64,000 nucleotides of DNA from Edaphocola aurantiacus (GCF_019797745.1 NZ_VOSI01000003.1:62001-126000); one strand, 5' to 3'. Positions 1 through 9,597 are shown, numbered from the stretch's first letter. Notes: generated by a model from the sequence alone, not told the origin. Numbers and translations are program-made.

Positions 1-7
1 TCTCCAT

Positions 8-199
8 ATGTTACAGGAAGGAACAGACTTTTACTTTAATGAAAACGGATTAATGGTGCTTACCGCAGCATACCACCTCAAAAGAGGGCGCTGCTGTGGT
101 AATGGCTGTCTGCATTGCCCTTATGATTTTATCAATGTCAAGGAGCCTAAGCGCAGCGAATTATTGAAGCAAAGACAGGAGAAAAATCAGAAACCATAG
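8..199 (+). CDS. DUF5522-type small Cys-rich protein
   Basis: A 63-residue protein with the compact core HLKRGRCCGNGCLHCPYDF, a CC-x3-C-x2-C arrangement typical of the DUF5522 family of small, probably metal-binding proteins of Bacteroidota. Function is unknown. The reading frame stays open through the first bases of the window, so the true start may lie upstream and this may be a 5'-truncated view. It ends 12 bp before the SGNH hydrolase and may be co-transcribed with it. Confidence 0.7.
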   Translation: MLQEGTDFYFNENGLMVLTAAYHLKRGRCCGNGCLHCPYDFINVKEPKRSELLKQRQEKNQKP

Positions 200-211
200 T
201 ATATTTACGGG

Positions 212-823
212 ATGCAAACATACTTAGCTTTAGGAGATTCATATACAATAGGAGAAGGCGTAGGGGCTACCGAAAACTTTCCTAACCAGTTGGTACAGGT
301 ATTAAAAGACCGTTATCAGGTCGAAGTCAGTACACCGGAGATCATCGCCGTAACCGGCTGGACGACCGATGAACTGCAAGCTGGTATTGCTGAGCGGGAT
401 TTGCAGGATACCTTTGATATGGTAACCTTACTGATTGGCGTGAATAACCAGTACCGTGGCCGCGACCTGGATAATTATGCCGCAGAATTTACCGGCTTAC
501 TGGAACAGGCTATTGCTTTTGCCAAAGGCAATAAAGAAAAAGTTTTTGTAGTATCCATCCCCGATTGGGGGCATACCTCATTTGCTATTGAGAAAGGCTC
601 CGATGCGGCAAAAGTAACTGCAGAGATCAAGGCATATAATGAGCGTAAGCAGGCCATTGCCGATGCACACGGTATTGTATTTGTAGATATTACGGAACTG
701 ACCGATCAGCATGCCGGAGATGAGGCTACTTACCTGGTAGATGATAAGCTACACTACAGTGCAGCCATGTACCGTCTCTGGGCCGAAAAGATTGCAGATC
801 GTATACACAATCATTTAGGATAA
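212..823 (+). CDS. SGNH/GDSL-family hydrolase
   Basis: A 203-residue cytoplasmic SGNH hydrolase (esterase/lipase-like) with no signal peptide. Block I is LALGDSYTIGEG near the N-terminus with the nucleophile Ser. Block III is GVNNQYRG, giving the oxyanion-hole Asn. Block V is DDKLHYSAAMY near residue 180, giving the catalytic Asp and His. Length fits stand-alone family members. The substrate cannot be told from sequence. It follows the DUF5522 gene closely and is ended by a strong hairpin just downstream. Confidence 0.85.
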   Translation: MQTYLALGDSYTIGEGVGATENFPNQLVQVLKDRYQVEVSTPEIIAVTGWTTDELQAGIAERDLQDTFDMVTLLIGVNNQYRGRDLDNYAAEFTGLLEQAIAFAKGNKEKVFVVSIPDWGHTSFAIEKGSDAAKVTAEIKAYNERKQAIADAHGIVFVDITELTDQHAGDEATYLVDDKLHYSAAMYRLWAEKIADRIHNHLG

Positions 824-837
824 TCATATTTATTTAT

Positions 838-876
838 AAAAGGAATCCCGGTAGCCTGGCTACCGGGATTCCTTTT
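838..876 (+). terminator. Rho-independent terminator after SGNH hydrolase
   Basis: Perfect inverted repeat AAAAGGAATCCCGGTA / TACCGGGATTCCTTTT (838-853 and 861-876) with a further GCC/GGC pair inside the loop. It lies 15 bp after the SGNH stop codon. The A-tract and T-tract flanks allow it to act in both directions. Confidence 0.85.
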
Positions 877-972
877 GTAAATAAGCCTATACATTGTATG
901 CTTTGATCATATTACCCTTCGAGTACATCAGGCTACGAAACCTTCAGTAACCAGGACTCGCAAAGCAGCGCT

Positions 973-1572
973 TTATAAATTGACCGTCAGTTTCAGGTCA
1001 AACTGTAAGGGCAATTTTGTCTTATTATCATTCAGTTCATTAAATGTATCCAGCAACCTTTTCTCCCAGGCCAGCTGCTTATCTTCGATCAGGGAGTGCT
1101 CGGTTTCACGGTCATAATCACTGTTCAGCTTTGCCGCACGATCTTCAACCTGTTTACAGATTTTCCTGATCTCCTCCTTATAATTCCGGGTAAAACGGTA
1201 TTCAGAAATCGCCTGTTCCAGCCATAGGTGTTTGATCAGGCCGATCAGGTAATGGCCTTGTTCATGTCGCAGCAGGCGCGCCTTTCGCTCCGCATTAGCC
1301 GTGCGCATAAAGCTGCGCAGCACAAAACTCTCCTTTCGGTTAACGGTAAGCTTCGACTTGAAATCGATATATGCTACCTTGTTATTTTTAACGGAGCTCT
1401 CCCAGGAATATTCAGTATGTACACTGATGGCAGCAGTGCCATGAGCATTCACCCGGATCTGATCGGTCGGGGTAAAATCACTCCAGCTGATGGGTAAATC
1501 TTTATAACTTACCTGGGCAGAAGCATTCCTTCCCAGACAGAGGAATAAGATCGCTACAGGCAAAAATTTCAT
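973..1572 (-). CDS. Secreted DUF922-like putative zinc protease
   Basis: About 200 residues starting at MKFLPVAILFLCLGRNASA, a typical signal peptide. A second ATG four codons upstream (1584) is possible; longer frames put the signal peptide internally and are rejected. The motif LLRHEQGHYLIG has the HExxH-type zinc signature seen in the DUF922 family of predicted periplasmic Zn proteases. The domain after it is helical and charged. It is divergent from sbcD, with about 120 bp between the two starts. Substrate unknown; activity is inferred from the motif only. Confidence 0.65.
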   Translation of the reverse strand: MKFLPVAILFLCLGRNASAQVSYKDLPISWSDFTPTDQIRVNAHGTAAISVHTEYSWESSVKNNKVAYIDFKSKLTVNRKESFVLRSFMRTANAERKARLLRHEQGHYLIGLIKHLWLEQAISEYRFTRNYKEEIRKICKQVEDRAAKLNSDYDRETEHSLIEDKQLAWEKRLLDTFNELNDNKTKLPLQFDLKLTVNL

Positions 1573-1693
1573 TGTAAATTGCATGGAAATAAGATCAGTA
1601 CAGAACAGCGAAGTTACACGCATGTTCGTTAAGTTTTTGTTTAATGTGCATGCTGATTCGTATGAATATACATCAGCCAAACAGGTTAATTAT

Positions 1694-2905
1694 ATGCGAT
1701 TATTACATACAGCAGACTGGCATTTAGGAAAGAAACTGGGTACCTTCAGCCGCATCGAAGAACAGGTGCAGGTGCTGGAAGAGATCGTGGATATTGTGGA
1801 AGCAAACGGAGTTGATGCCGTGCTGATCGCAGGAGATATATTTGATAGTGCCAATCCGCCTACAGAAGCCCTGGAACTGTTTTACAGTACTGTTAAACGA
1901 TTGTCCGACGAGGGGCGCAGGCTGGTAGTGGCCATTGCCGGAAACCATGATAGCCCGGATAAGATCGATGCACCCGATGCATTGGCGCGGGCAAGTGGTA
2001 TATTTTTCATGGGTTATCCCAATGCTGTTATTCGCCCTGTGACATTATCTTCCGGATTGTCAATAGTCAAATCAGATGCAGGATTTATAGAAGTAAAACT
2101 GCCGGGAACAGCAGTGCCGCTACGTCTCTTGCTTTCCCCTTATGCCAATGAGGTGCGCCTGAAACAATTCCTTGGGATAGAAGATAAAGAGACTGCGCTG
2201 AACCAGGTGTTGCAAAGCCGCTGGCAGGAGATCGCAGACCAGTATATGGATGAAACGGGCGTGAACATATTAATGGCGCACCTGTTCATGGTAGAACGAG
2301 GTGCTGCAATTCCGGAAGAGCCGGAAGGAGAGAAGCCTATTAAGATCGGGAATGCTGATCTGGTTTATACCGATATTATTCCCGAATCCATACAATACAC
2401 CGCACTGGGGCATTTGCACCGGTATCAACAAGCCAAAGGGCACCGCTCCGCAGCCATATATTCCAGTAGTCCGTTGTCTTACAGTTTTAGTGAGGCAGGA
2501 CAGCAGAAGTATGTCTGCCTGGTCGATATAGAGCCGGGAACAGCTGCTTCTGTGCAGCAGGTGCCGCTGAACAGCGGCCGTAAGCTATACCGCAAAAGCT
2601 TTACGGGGGCTGATGCGGCCATTGAATGGCTGCAGGAAAATCCATACAGCCTGGTCGAGCTGACGATTAAAAGCGATACTTTCTTGCAGGCGGAAGAACT
2701 GCGCCGCATACAGCAGGCACATGACGGGATCATACAGGTGATACCCCAGGTGGCTATAGATACCGTAAGAGATAAAGAAATAAGACAGATCGATATTGAG
2801 CAGGATATCCGCAGCCTGTTTACCGACTATTTCCGGTCGAAGCATAAGCAGGAACCGAATGAAGAGATACTGAACCTGTTTAACGAAATACTACAGCAGA
2901 AATAA
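1694..2905 (+). CDS. sbcD: SbcD: nuclease subunit of the SbcCD exonuclease
   Basis: A 403-residue Mre11-type metallophosphoesterase that pairs with SbcC to cut DNA hairpins and process double-strand ends. Phosphodiesterase motifs appear in order: TADWHLGKKLG, AGDIFDSANPP, AGNHDSPDK, LMAHLFM and LGHLHRYQ, together supplying the Asp/His/Asn ligands for two Mn ions. The start is the ATG at 1694 because MRLLHTADWHLG is the conserved N-terminus; the frame runs 37 codons further upstream without family resemblance. SbcC begins 5 bp after the stop, so the two form an operon. Confidence 0.95.
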   Translation: MRLLHTADWHLGKKLGTFSRIEEQVQVLEEIVDIVEANGVDAVLIAGDIFDSANPPTEALELFYSTVKRLSDEGRRLVVAIAGNHDSPDKIDAPDALARASGIFFMGYPNAVIRPVTLSSGLSIVKSDAGFIEVKLPGTAVPLRLLLSPYANEVRLKQFLGIEDKETALNQVLQSRWQEIADQYMDETGVNILMAHLFMVERGAAIPEEPEGEKPIKIGNADLVYTDIIPESIQYTALGHLHRYQQAKGHRSAAIYSSSPLSYSFSEAGQQKYVCLVDIEPGTAASVQQVPLNSGRKLYRKSFTGADAAIEWLQENPYSLVELTIKSDTFLQAEELRRIQQAHDGIIQVIPQVAIDTVRDKEIRQIDIEQDIRSLFTDYFRSKHKQEPNEEILNLFNEILQQK

Positions 2906-2910
2906 GCTAC

Positions 2911-5900
2911 ATGTTACCATTAAAACTGACGATACAAGGATTTTACTCCTACCAGGAACCACAGGTTATAGACTTTGCCGGCCTTACCGAAGCCGGCCTG
3001 TTCGGCATTTTCGGTGCGGTAGGTTCCGGTAAGTCCAGTATATTAGAGGCCATCAGCTTTGTTTTGTACGGTGCTACAGAACGGCTCGATTCCGGCGACC
3101 GACGTGCCTATAATATGCTTAACCTGAAATCGGAAAAGGCCCTGATCGACTTTGAGTTTTCCACCACACAGGAAGAAAAGTATCGCTTCTCGGCCACCTG
3201 GAAGCGCCGTAAAAAAGATTATGCTGCTACTTCTACCATCGAGCGTACTGCCTGCAAATGGGAAAACGGGGAGTGGATACCAATGGAAAGTGCCAACGCC
3301 GAGCTGGTGCTGGGATTGAAATACGATAATTTTAAACGTACTATCATTATCCCGCAGGGAAAGTTTAAAGAGTTTCTGGAGCTGACCAAGGGCGACCGGG
3401 TGAAAATGCTGAAGGAGATCTTTAACCTCTATCAGTACGATTTTGCAGAGCCTACGCGACAGCTTACGGTTAAGAATAATGAGGCCCTGCATCATAATGC
3501 GGGCGTGCTGAGTCAGTATGCAATATATAGCCGGGAGGCCTTAACAGAGAAAGAAACGAAACTGTTGGAATGGAAGCAGCAGGTACAATCTGCCCGTCAG
3601 GAGGCTGATGCCGTACAGCAGCAGTTTGAGCAATTACAGCGCATTAAAGAGGTACAGGAACAATTGCAGCAGGCACAGCAGCAGCTGACGACTTTGCAAT
3701 CACAGAAAGATACATACGAGCAGCGTGCAGCGCGGATCAGGCAATATGATAAAGCCGTATTGCATTTTAAATCCGTACTGGAACAAAAACTAGTATACCA
3801 GAAAAATTATACAGAGGCACAGAATACGGTGCAACAAGTACAGGATCAGTTGCAGCAGGCAGAACAGGCCTGGAGCAAGCAGCAACACGTGCTGGAAGCT
3901 GTTGTCAAAGACTATACACAGCTGGATGAATGGAAGCGGAATGCCGCTGCGATACAACATATCATAGATTATCGTACAGTTGTACAGGAATATGAAGTAT
4001 TGCAGGATCGGGTGCAAAAAGGTGCGGCACATGTAGAACAGGTGACAGGCCAGAAAAGTGCATTGCAATTGCAGGTGCAGGATGCTGAGCAAGAACTGGC
4101 CACACTTAAAGCGCAAAAGCCGGATACCGATATTCTCTTGCAGGCGTCCGCATGGTTTAGCCGGCAGGAGCAGCTTGATAACGAGCAAGGGCATAAACAG
4201 GCACAGATCGAAAAGTTACAGCAACAGGTACAGGAACTGGAGCAATATTTTGTACAATGGAATACTGCGCCGGAGGAAAGTGTCTCCTTCCTTGATGGTA
4301 AAATAACAGACGGACAGCTGGCTCTGGATAATTGTACAGAGCAGTGGAGACAAATACAGGTCCAGTCTGAATTACAGCGTTACCGCACAGAACTGGCCAC
4401 CGGTGAGCCCTGTCCTTTATGTGGCTCGACCACGCACCAGCCCGAGATACATGAATCAGAACATACAGTGTCTATAGAAGACATCAGCATACAAAAACAA
4501 CAATACGAACAAAGCCTGCTGCAATGGCGGGAACATCGTTCCGAGGCCAATCGCCGCCTGGAAGTATTAAAAGACTACAGGCTACAGCTGCATGCAGAAA
4601 ACGAAACATGGCAACAGATCCTGGACCAGGTAAAGGCACATCGACTGGCGTTTAACTGGGAGGGCTTATTTATCCCTGAGGATCGTAATACTTTACAACA
4701 GTACCAGCAGACGATACGTGAGGCTGAGCAGCTGATTACTGCACGGGAAGCCAATGTAAGCCAGTTACGCCAATCAGAACTAGAGTTGAATGCGCAATTG
4801 CAAAAGTATCAGCAGGCGGTAACGCAGTTCCAGATACAGGCTCAGCAGCTAAAAGGCCGCATGGATGTACTGGAGCAGCAGATACCTGAAGATAGCGTAA
4901 ACTGGTCTGCACAATCAGTTGCGGAATTGAAAGCCCTTGAAAGGGAATATAAGGAACTGATCATTACTACCGAGCAGCGCTATGTCGCAGAAACGGAGAA
5001 GAGTCAGCAGTTAAGAGAACAACGGGCCAGTCATAGTGCGCGTCTGGAGCAGATCAGACTGCAGGTGAGCGAATGGACTGTGCAGCTGCAACAGGTGAAT
5101 GATACGCTGGAACAGGCATTGCTGGAACAAGGGTTTGCAGATGAGCAGACGGTGTCAGCATTATTGCGTTCCGATAATATACCACAGGAACGGGCCGATA
5201 CAGAACAGTTTTTCAGAGCCCTGCACACTGCTGAGGTGCAACTGGCCAGCCGCAAAGAGCAACTGGGTACACAGGTATTGGATGAGCAGGAATACGAACG
5301 TGTGGCGGAGAAACGCAACCAGGTGCAGGCTTTGCTTAAAGAGCAGACCGATGGATTGCTGTTGCTGGAAAACGAGGTACAGCAATGGACGCTGAAACTG
5401 GAAGAAAAACTACGTTACGAGCAGCAGGATACGGCTTTGCAGGCAAGGGCGCTGAACCTGAAAACCATGACCGGCTTATTTCAGGCCAATGGATTTGTGG
5501 AGTATATTTCTGAAATGTACCTGCAGAACCTATGCAGTGTAGCCAATGAGCGTTTTCACAGGCTGACCCGCAACCAATTAAGCCTGATCTATGATCCGGA
5601 GCGGGGTTTTGAGGTGATGGATTACCTGAACGGAGGTAAAACACGTAGTGCTAAAACGCTTTCTGGCGGACAGGCTTTTCAGGCTTCTTTGTGCCTGGCA
5701 TTGGCACTGGCAGACAGTATACAGAGCCTGAATAAATTTGAGAAGAACTTCTTCTTTATTGATGAAGGATTCGGTACATTGGATAAAGATTCTATTGACA
5801 TTGTGTTCCAGACGCTGGAGCAATTATACCGCGAGCATAGGGTGGTGGGGGTTATATCCCACGTAGAAGAGCTACAGGAGCGTATACCACGCTATGTACA

Positions 5901-5946
5901 GGTGATCAAGGACCCGGAGCGGGGAAGTATTGTTGCCTTAACCTAA
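2911..5946 (+). CDS. sbcC: SbcC: SMC-like ATPase subunit of SbcCD
   Basis: A 1011-residue Rad50-like ATPase. Walker A is GAVGSGKSS at residues 35-42. Long Gln/Glu-rich coiled coils flank a zinc-hook apex GEPCPLCGSTTH (CxxC near residue 500). The ABC signature is TLSGGQAFQASLCLALALAD (around 915), and Walker B plus D-loop is FFFIDEGFGTLD (around 950). ATP binding drives DNA clamping and opens the SbcD nuclease site. The length and order match the family. Many CAG/CAA codons in the coiled coil create spurious frames on the other strand. Confidence 0.95.
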   Translation: MLPLKLTIQGFYSYQEPQVIDFAGLTEAGLFGIFGAVGSGKSSILEAISFVLYGATERLDSGDRRAYNMLNLKSEKALIDFEFSTTQEEKYRFSATWKRRKKDYAATSTIERTACKWENGEWIPMESANAELVLGLKYDNFKRTIIIPQGKFKEFLELTKGDRVKMLKEIFNLYQYDFAEPTRQLTVKNNEALHHNAGVLSQYAIYSREALTEKETKLLEWKQQVQSARQEADAVQQQFEQLQRIKEVQEQLQQAQQQLTTLQSQKDTYEQRAARIRQYDKAVLHFKSVLEQKLVYQKNYTEAQNTVQQVQDQLQQAEQAWSKQQHVLEAVVKDYTQLDEWKRNAAAIQHIIDYRTVVQEYEVLQDRVQKGAAHVEQVTGQKSALQLQVQDAEQELATLKAQKPDTDILLQASAWFSRQEQLDNEQGHKQAQIEKLQQQVQELEQYFVQWNTAPEESVSFLDGKITDGQLALDNCTEQWRQIQVQSELQRYRTELATGEPCPLCGSTTHQPEIHESEHTVSIEDISIQKQQYEQSLLQWREHRSEANRRLEVLKDYRLQLHAENETWQQILDQVKAHRLAFNWEGLFIPEDRNTLQQYQQTIREAEQLITAREANVSQLRQSELELNAQLQKYQQAVTQFQIQAQQLKGRMDVLEQQIPEDSVNWSAQSVAELKALEREYKELIITTEQRYVAETEKSQQLREQRASHSARLEQIRLQVSEWTVQLQQVNDTLEQALLEQGFADEQTVSALLRSDNIPQERADTEQFFRALHTAEVQLASRKEQLGTQVLDEQEYERVAEKRNQVQALLKEQTDGLLLLENEVQQWTLKLEEKLRYEQQDTALQARALNLKTMTGLFQANGFVEYISEMYLQNLCSVANERFHRLTRNQLSLIYDPERGFEVMDYLNGGKTRSAKTLSGGQAFQASLCLALALADSIQSLNKFEKNFFFIDEGFGTLDKDSIDIVFQTLEQLYREHRVVGVISHVEELQERIPRYVQVIKDPERGSIVALT

Positions 5947-5991
5947 TCGTTATAATATCATCCATTATCAAAATCAAAACACACTTGAAAT

Positions 5992-6375
5992 ATGAAAAAC
6001 ATAACCCTGCTATTGATCGCTGCTTTTATGTTCCTGCTTGCAGGTTGCAGCGGCTCAGATGCGTACAGAGGTGCCTGGAAAGCAACCGATGCCTCTGGGC
6101 AGAAGTTTGAGCTGGTTTTTGAGGCTAAGGACTTTACAGTTAAGGACTCGACCGGAAAGGTCACTTCATTTTCCTATACCCAAAACCAGGTCAGTATTAA
6201 TAATTCTGTAGAGACTTATGGTATCCAATTAAAAGACGGAAGGAGTTACAAGATCAATTTCCCTATTAAAGATAATGAAAAGGTAGGCCTGATTTTGGAT
6301 CAGAATGGCAGCCCGATGTATACCATCAGCAGAACAGGCTACATGAAATACGAAGAAATATTTACATTACAATAG
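5992..6375 (+). CDS. Small lipoprotein of unknown function
   Basis: A 127-residue protein whose N-terminus MKNITLLLIAAFMFLLAGCS is a lipoprotein signal with lipobox LAGC. The mature part is a short beta-rich domain reading like a lipocalin-type fold (YRGAWKATDASGQKFELVF), similar in layout to small envelope lipoproteins of Bacteroidota. No family is recognised. It follows sbcC by 45 bp and shares a bidirectional terminator with purE. Confidence 0.7.
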   Translation: MKNITLLLIAAFMFLLAGCSGSDAYRGAWKATDASGQKFELVFEAKDFTVKDSTGKVTSFSYTQNQVSINNSVETYGIQLKDGRSYKINFPIKDNEKVGLILDQNGSPMYTISRTGYMKYEEIFTLQ

Positions 6376-6391
6376 AGATTGCAAATAGCAC

Positions 6392-6432
6392 AAATTAAAA
6401 GGGCGCATGTGAAACATGCGCCCTTTTAATTT
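6392..6432. terminator. Bidirectional terminator between lipoprotein and purE
   Basis: Perfect 19-bp stem AAATTAAAAGGGCGCATGT / ACATGCGCCCTTTTAATTT around a GAA loop, sitting between two convergent genes. A and T tracts on both sides suit termination from either direction. Its last base overlaps the purE stop region. Confidence 0.85.
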
Positions 6433-6944
6433 TATTTTACCTGGAATTTAAATGGTAAGGCCTCAAAATCCTTAACCGTTTCCATTACTTTTTCAGTAAG
6501 TCCGTCCTGGAACGCCTGTAATTGCTTCGAGATAGTCGCATCAGCCGCACCCAGTATTTTAGCCGCCAGTATGCCGGCATTCTTCGCGCCGTTCAGGGCT
6601 ACTGTCGCTACAGGAATACCACTTGGCATCTGTAGGATAGACAGGATAGAATCCCAGCCATCGATAGAATTGCTGGACTTCACCGGTACACCGATAACCG
6701 GAAGGGTAGTCATAGAAGCCACCATACCCGGAAGGTGTGCTGCGCCACCCGCACCGGCAATGATTGCCTGTACACCGCGTCCCGCTGCATTCTTAGCGTA
6801 GTCAAACATGCGCTCCGGGGTACGGTGTGCAGAAACAACGGTAATCTCAAACGGAATTTCCATTTCTTCTAAAAAGGCTGCAGCTTCCTGCATAACAGGC
6901 AGGTCGCTTTTGCTGCCCATAATAATACCTACTCTTGGTGTCAT
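6432..6944 (-). CDS. purE: PurE: N5-carboxyaminoimidazole ribonucleotide mutase
   Basis: A 170-residue class I PurE that converts N5-CAIR to CAIR in purine synthesis. Conserved elements are GIIMGSKSDLPVM at the N-terminus, the substrate loop SAHRTPERM with the catalytic His, and AGAGGAAHLPGM in the middle. Length fits the bacterial octameric enzyme. It lies 11 bp after purK, which supplies its substrate, so the two act in one pathway and one transcript. Confidence 0.95.
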   Translation of the reverse strand: MTPRVGIIMGSKSDLPVMQEAAAFLEEMEIPFEITVVSAHRTPERMFDYAKNAAGRGVQAIIAGAGGAAHLPGMVASMTTLPVIGVPVKSSNSIDGWDSILSILQMPSGIPVATVALNGAKNAGILAAKILGAADATISKQLQAFQDGLTEKVMETVKDFEALPFKFQVK

Positions 6945-6955
6945 ATTGTATATGA

Positions 6956-8095
6956 TTATGCTTTTACTTTAATTGTGTCTAAAATGGTACCGGCTTTCTC
7001 TTTTACTTCCGCTGCATTATCACCTACTATAGTGATGTGCCCCATTTTACGGAACGATTTTGTTTTGGATTTGCCGTACAGGTGTACAAATGCACCTTTG
7101 GTTGCCAGGATATCTTCGATACCCTCATATACCGGTGTGCCTTCATATCCTTTCTCGCCCACCAGGTTTACCATAGCACCGAAATGCAGTGCTTCAGTAT
7201 TACCCGGCTTCAGGTTCAGGATAGCCCGTAAGTGCTGCTCGTATTGAGAACTCAGGTTTGCTTCAATAGTGTGGTGACCGCTGTTATGTGGTCTTGGTGC
7301 TACTTCATTCACCCACACTTCACCCGATCTGGTATAGAACATTTCTACAGCCAGGATACCCACCATGTTCAGTTTATTGATCACGTCCAGGGCCATTGCT
7401 GTAGCTTTTTCGGCCAGTGTAGCATCGATCTGCGCCGGGGCAAACAGGTACTGCACCATATTGCTTTCCGGGTTAAATTCCATTTCCACTACAGGGAATG
7501 CAGCTGTTTCGCCTTTGCTGTTGCGCGATACGATTACAGACAATTCCATCTCCATATCGGCCATCGCTTCGATGACAGATGGCTGATCGAAACATTGTTC
7601 CATATCGGCTTCTGTAGCGATCTTACGCACACCATATCCGTCATAGCCGGAGGTGCGTAATTTCTGGAAGAATGGTGGTTTAATACCGCAAGCCTCAATC
7701 TCGGCTTTATTGCTCACCAGCGCAAAAGGCGCGGTAGGGATATTATTGTTCTGGTAAAACTGCTTCTGCAAGCCTTTATCCTGGATGATTTTCAGTACCG
7801 CAGGCTGCGGGAATACTTTTACACCCTCCTGTTCCAGCTGTGCCAGGGCATCGCTGTTTACATCTTCAAATTCAATAGTCACGATATCTTTATCCTTACC
7901 GAACTGGTATACGGTATCGTAATCTTTAAAATCACCTACTACGAAATCAGGCACCAGGTGTGCACAGGGAGCATCTTTAGACGGTTCCAGGATAGAAAAC
8001 TGCAGGTTCCAGTTTACTGCTTCCTGCATCAGCATACGGCCCAGCTGGCCGCCGCCCAGTAATCCGATCTTCAGATCTGTAATTTGTTTTGACAT
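6956..8095 (-). CDS. purK: PurK: N5-CAIR synthase
   Basis: A 379-residue ATP-grasp enzyme making N5-CAIR from AIR, bicarbonate and ATP. The start MSKQITDLKIGLLGGGQLGRM carries the family's N-terminal glycine loop; an ATG 11 codons upstream lacks resemblance. Later motifs include FFQKLRTSGYDGYGV (ATP-binding lysine region) and VNEVAPRPHNSGHHTIEA (metal and substrate site). It is directly upstream of purE. Confidence 0.94.
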   Translation of the reverse strand: MSKQITDLKIGLLGGGQLGRMLMQEAVNWNLQFSILEPSKDAPCAHLVPDFVVGDFKDYDTVYQFGKDKDIVTIEFEDVNSDALAQLEQEGVKVFPQPAVLKIIQDKGLQKQFYQNNNIPTAPFALVSNKAEIEACGIKPPFFQKLRTSGYDGYGVRKIATEADMEQCFDQPSVIEAMADMEMELSVIVSRNSKGETAAFPVVEMEFNPESNMVQYLFAPAQIDATLAEKATAMALDVINKLNMVGILAVEMFYTRSGEVWVNEVAPRPHNSGHHTIEANLSSQYEQHLRAILNLKPGNTEALHFGAMVNLVGEKGYEGTPVYEGIEDILATKGAFVHLYGKSKTKSFRKMGHITIVGDNAAEVKEKAGTILDTIKVKA

Positions 8096-8112
8096 AAATA
8101 ATTCTTCAATTA

Positions 8113-8163
8113 AAAAATCAAAAGTCAAAACTGTTCAGGGATACAATTTGACTTTTGATTTTT
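8113..8163 (-). terminator. Hairpin terminator after ffh
   Basis: Inverted repeat AAAAATCAAAAGTCAAA (8113-8129) and TTTGACTTTTGATTTTT (8147-8163) between the ffh stop and the purK start. It probably ends ffh transcription and separates ffh from purKE. The 17-nt loop is large and the stem is AT-rich, so strength is uncertain. Confidence 0.6.
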
Positions 8164-8180
8164 ATTCAATGCTTATAATT

Positions 8181-9566
8181 TTATTTCTTTCCGAAAAGGT
8201 TCGGCATACCACCAGGAGGCATGCTCATACCACCGCCGCCACTGAACGGATTCATTCCACCCATACCCGGCATACCTTTAAATTTGTTCATCTGCTTCAT
8301 CATCTGGCGCATCTGGTCAAATTGTTTCATAAAGGCATTCATCTCTGCAATCTCTTTACCGGCACCTTTTGCGATGCGGGCTCTTCTTGATGGAGTGATG
8401 ATATCCGGATTAGCTCTTTCAGCAGGCGTCATAGAGTCGATCATCGCTTCGATACCTTTAAATGCATCATCGCTGATGTCAATATCCTTGATCGCTTTAC
8501 CCACACCCGGGATCATGGCCAGCAGGTCTTTAATGCTACCCATTTTCTTGATCTGCATCAGTTGCGCTTTAAAGTCGTCAAAGTCGAATTTATTCGCACG
8601 GATTTTCTTTTCAATTTTTTTAGCCTGCTCTTCGTCAAACTGGTCCTGCGCTTTTTCTACCAGGGAGATGATATCACCCATACCCAGGATACGCTGTGCC
8701 ATACGCTCAGGATAGAAAACATCCAGGGTGTCCAGCTTCTCGCCCATGCTCACAAACTTGATCGGCTTATCTACCGTGTATTTGATCGACAGGGCAGCAC
8801 CACCGCGGGTATCACCATCCAGTTTGGTCAGTACAACACCTGTAAAGTCCAGGCGCTCGTTGAAGGCTTTTGCCGTATTTACCGCATCCTGACCGGTCAT
8901 AGAATCCACTACGAACAGGATTTCAGATGGGTTTACCGCATTTTTAATGTTAGCCACCTCGGTCATCATCACCTCATCTACGGCCAGACGACCGGCAGTA
9001 TCGATGATCACTACCTGGTTACCATCTTGTTTTGCTTTAGCAATAGCAGCCAGTGCAATGCTTACAGCATCTTTATTTTCAGGATCACTGTACACCGGTA
9101 CATTGATCTGCTCTCCCAGTACATGCAGCTGGTTGATCGCTGCAGGGCGATAAATATCCGCTGCTACCAGTAAAGGTTTTTTGTTCTTTTTGGTGCTCAG
9201 GAAGTTTGCCAGTTTACCGGAGAAGGTCGTTTTACCGGAACCTTGCAGACCGGCAATCAGGATTACAGTCGGACGAGCCGAAAGGTCCAGCTCAACTGCT
9301 TCACCGCCCATCAGTTCGGCCAGTTCATCTTTCACGATCTTAACCATTAACTGACCAGGAGATACGGCTGTAAGTACCTTATCGCCCAGGGCTTTATCCT
9401 TTACTTTATCGGTAAATTCTTTTGCAATTTTATAGTTTACGTCGGCATCTACCAGCGCGCGACGAATTTCTTTGATCGTTGTAGCAACGTTTATTTCGGA
9501 GATTCTGCCTTCACCTTTAAGCTGCTTAAAGGCGGAGTCTAACCGTTCACTAAGATTATCAAACAT
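8181..9566 (-). CDS. ffh: Ffh: signal recognition particle GTPase
   Basis: A 461-residue SRP54 protein that binds 4.5S RNA and signal sequences and docks with FtsY. The N domain starts MFDNLSERLDSAFKQL. G-domain motifs are GLQGSGKTTFSGKLA (G1), DTAGRL (G3) and TKLDGDTRGGAALS (G4/G5). The C-terminal M domain is Met-rich (MKQFDQMRQMMKQMNKF) and ends in a Gly/Met/Pro-rich tail. A TAACTTTG promoter box lies just upstream. Confidence 0.96.
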   Translation of the reverse strand: MFDNLSERLDSAFKQLKGEGRISEINVATTIKEIRRALVDADVNYKIAKEFTDKVKDKALGDKVLTAVSPGQLMVKIVKDELAELMGGEAVELDLSARPTVILIAGLQGSGKTTFSGKLANFLSTKKNKKPLLVAADIYRPAAINQLHVLGEQINVPVYSDPENKDAVSIALAAIAKAKQDGNQVVIIDTAGRLAVDEVMMTEVANIKNAVNPSEILFVVDSMTGQDAVNTAKAFNERLDFTGVVLTKLDGDTRGGAALSIKYTVDKPIKFVSMGEKLDTLDVFYPERMAQRILGMGDIISLVEKAQDQFDEEQAKKIEKKIRANKFDFDDFKAQLMQIKKMGSIKDLLAMIPGVGKAIKDIDISDDAFKGIEAMIDSMTPAERANPDIITPSRRARIAKGAGKEIAEMNAFMKQFDQMRQMMKQMNKFKGMPGMGGMNPFSGGGGMSMPPGGMPNLFGKK

Positions 9567-9589
9567 CGGGTGTATAAAAATTAAGACAG

Positions 9590-9597
9590 CAAAGTTA
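9590..9597 (-). promoter_or_regulatory. Promoter -7 box of ffh
   Basis: On the minus strand the octamer TAACTTTG matches the Bacteroidota -7 consensus TAnnTTTG exactly, 24 bp before the ffh ATG. No convincing -33 TTTG is at the usual 19-21 bp distance, so the call rests on the -7 box and position. Confidence 0.5.

Noticed and set aside
1583-1693. Longer start for SbcD
   Set aside because: The upstream 37 codons lack family resemblance and overlap the divergent promoter region; MRLLHTADWHLG is the conserved start.
3790-4194. 134-codon minus-strand frame inside sbcC
   Set aside because: A shadow of the Gln-rich coiled coil; composition is biased towards Leu and Cys from complementary CAG codons.
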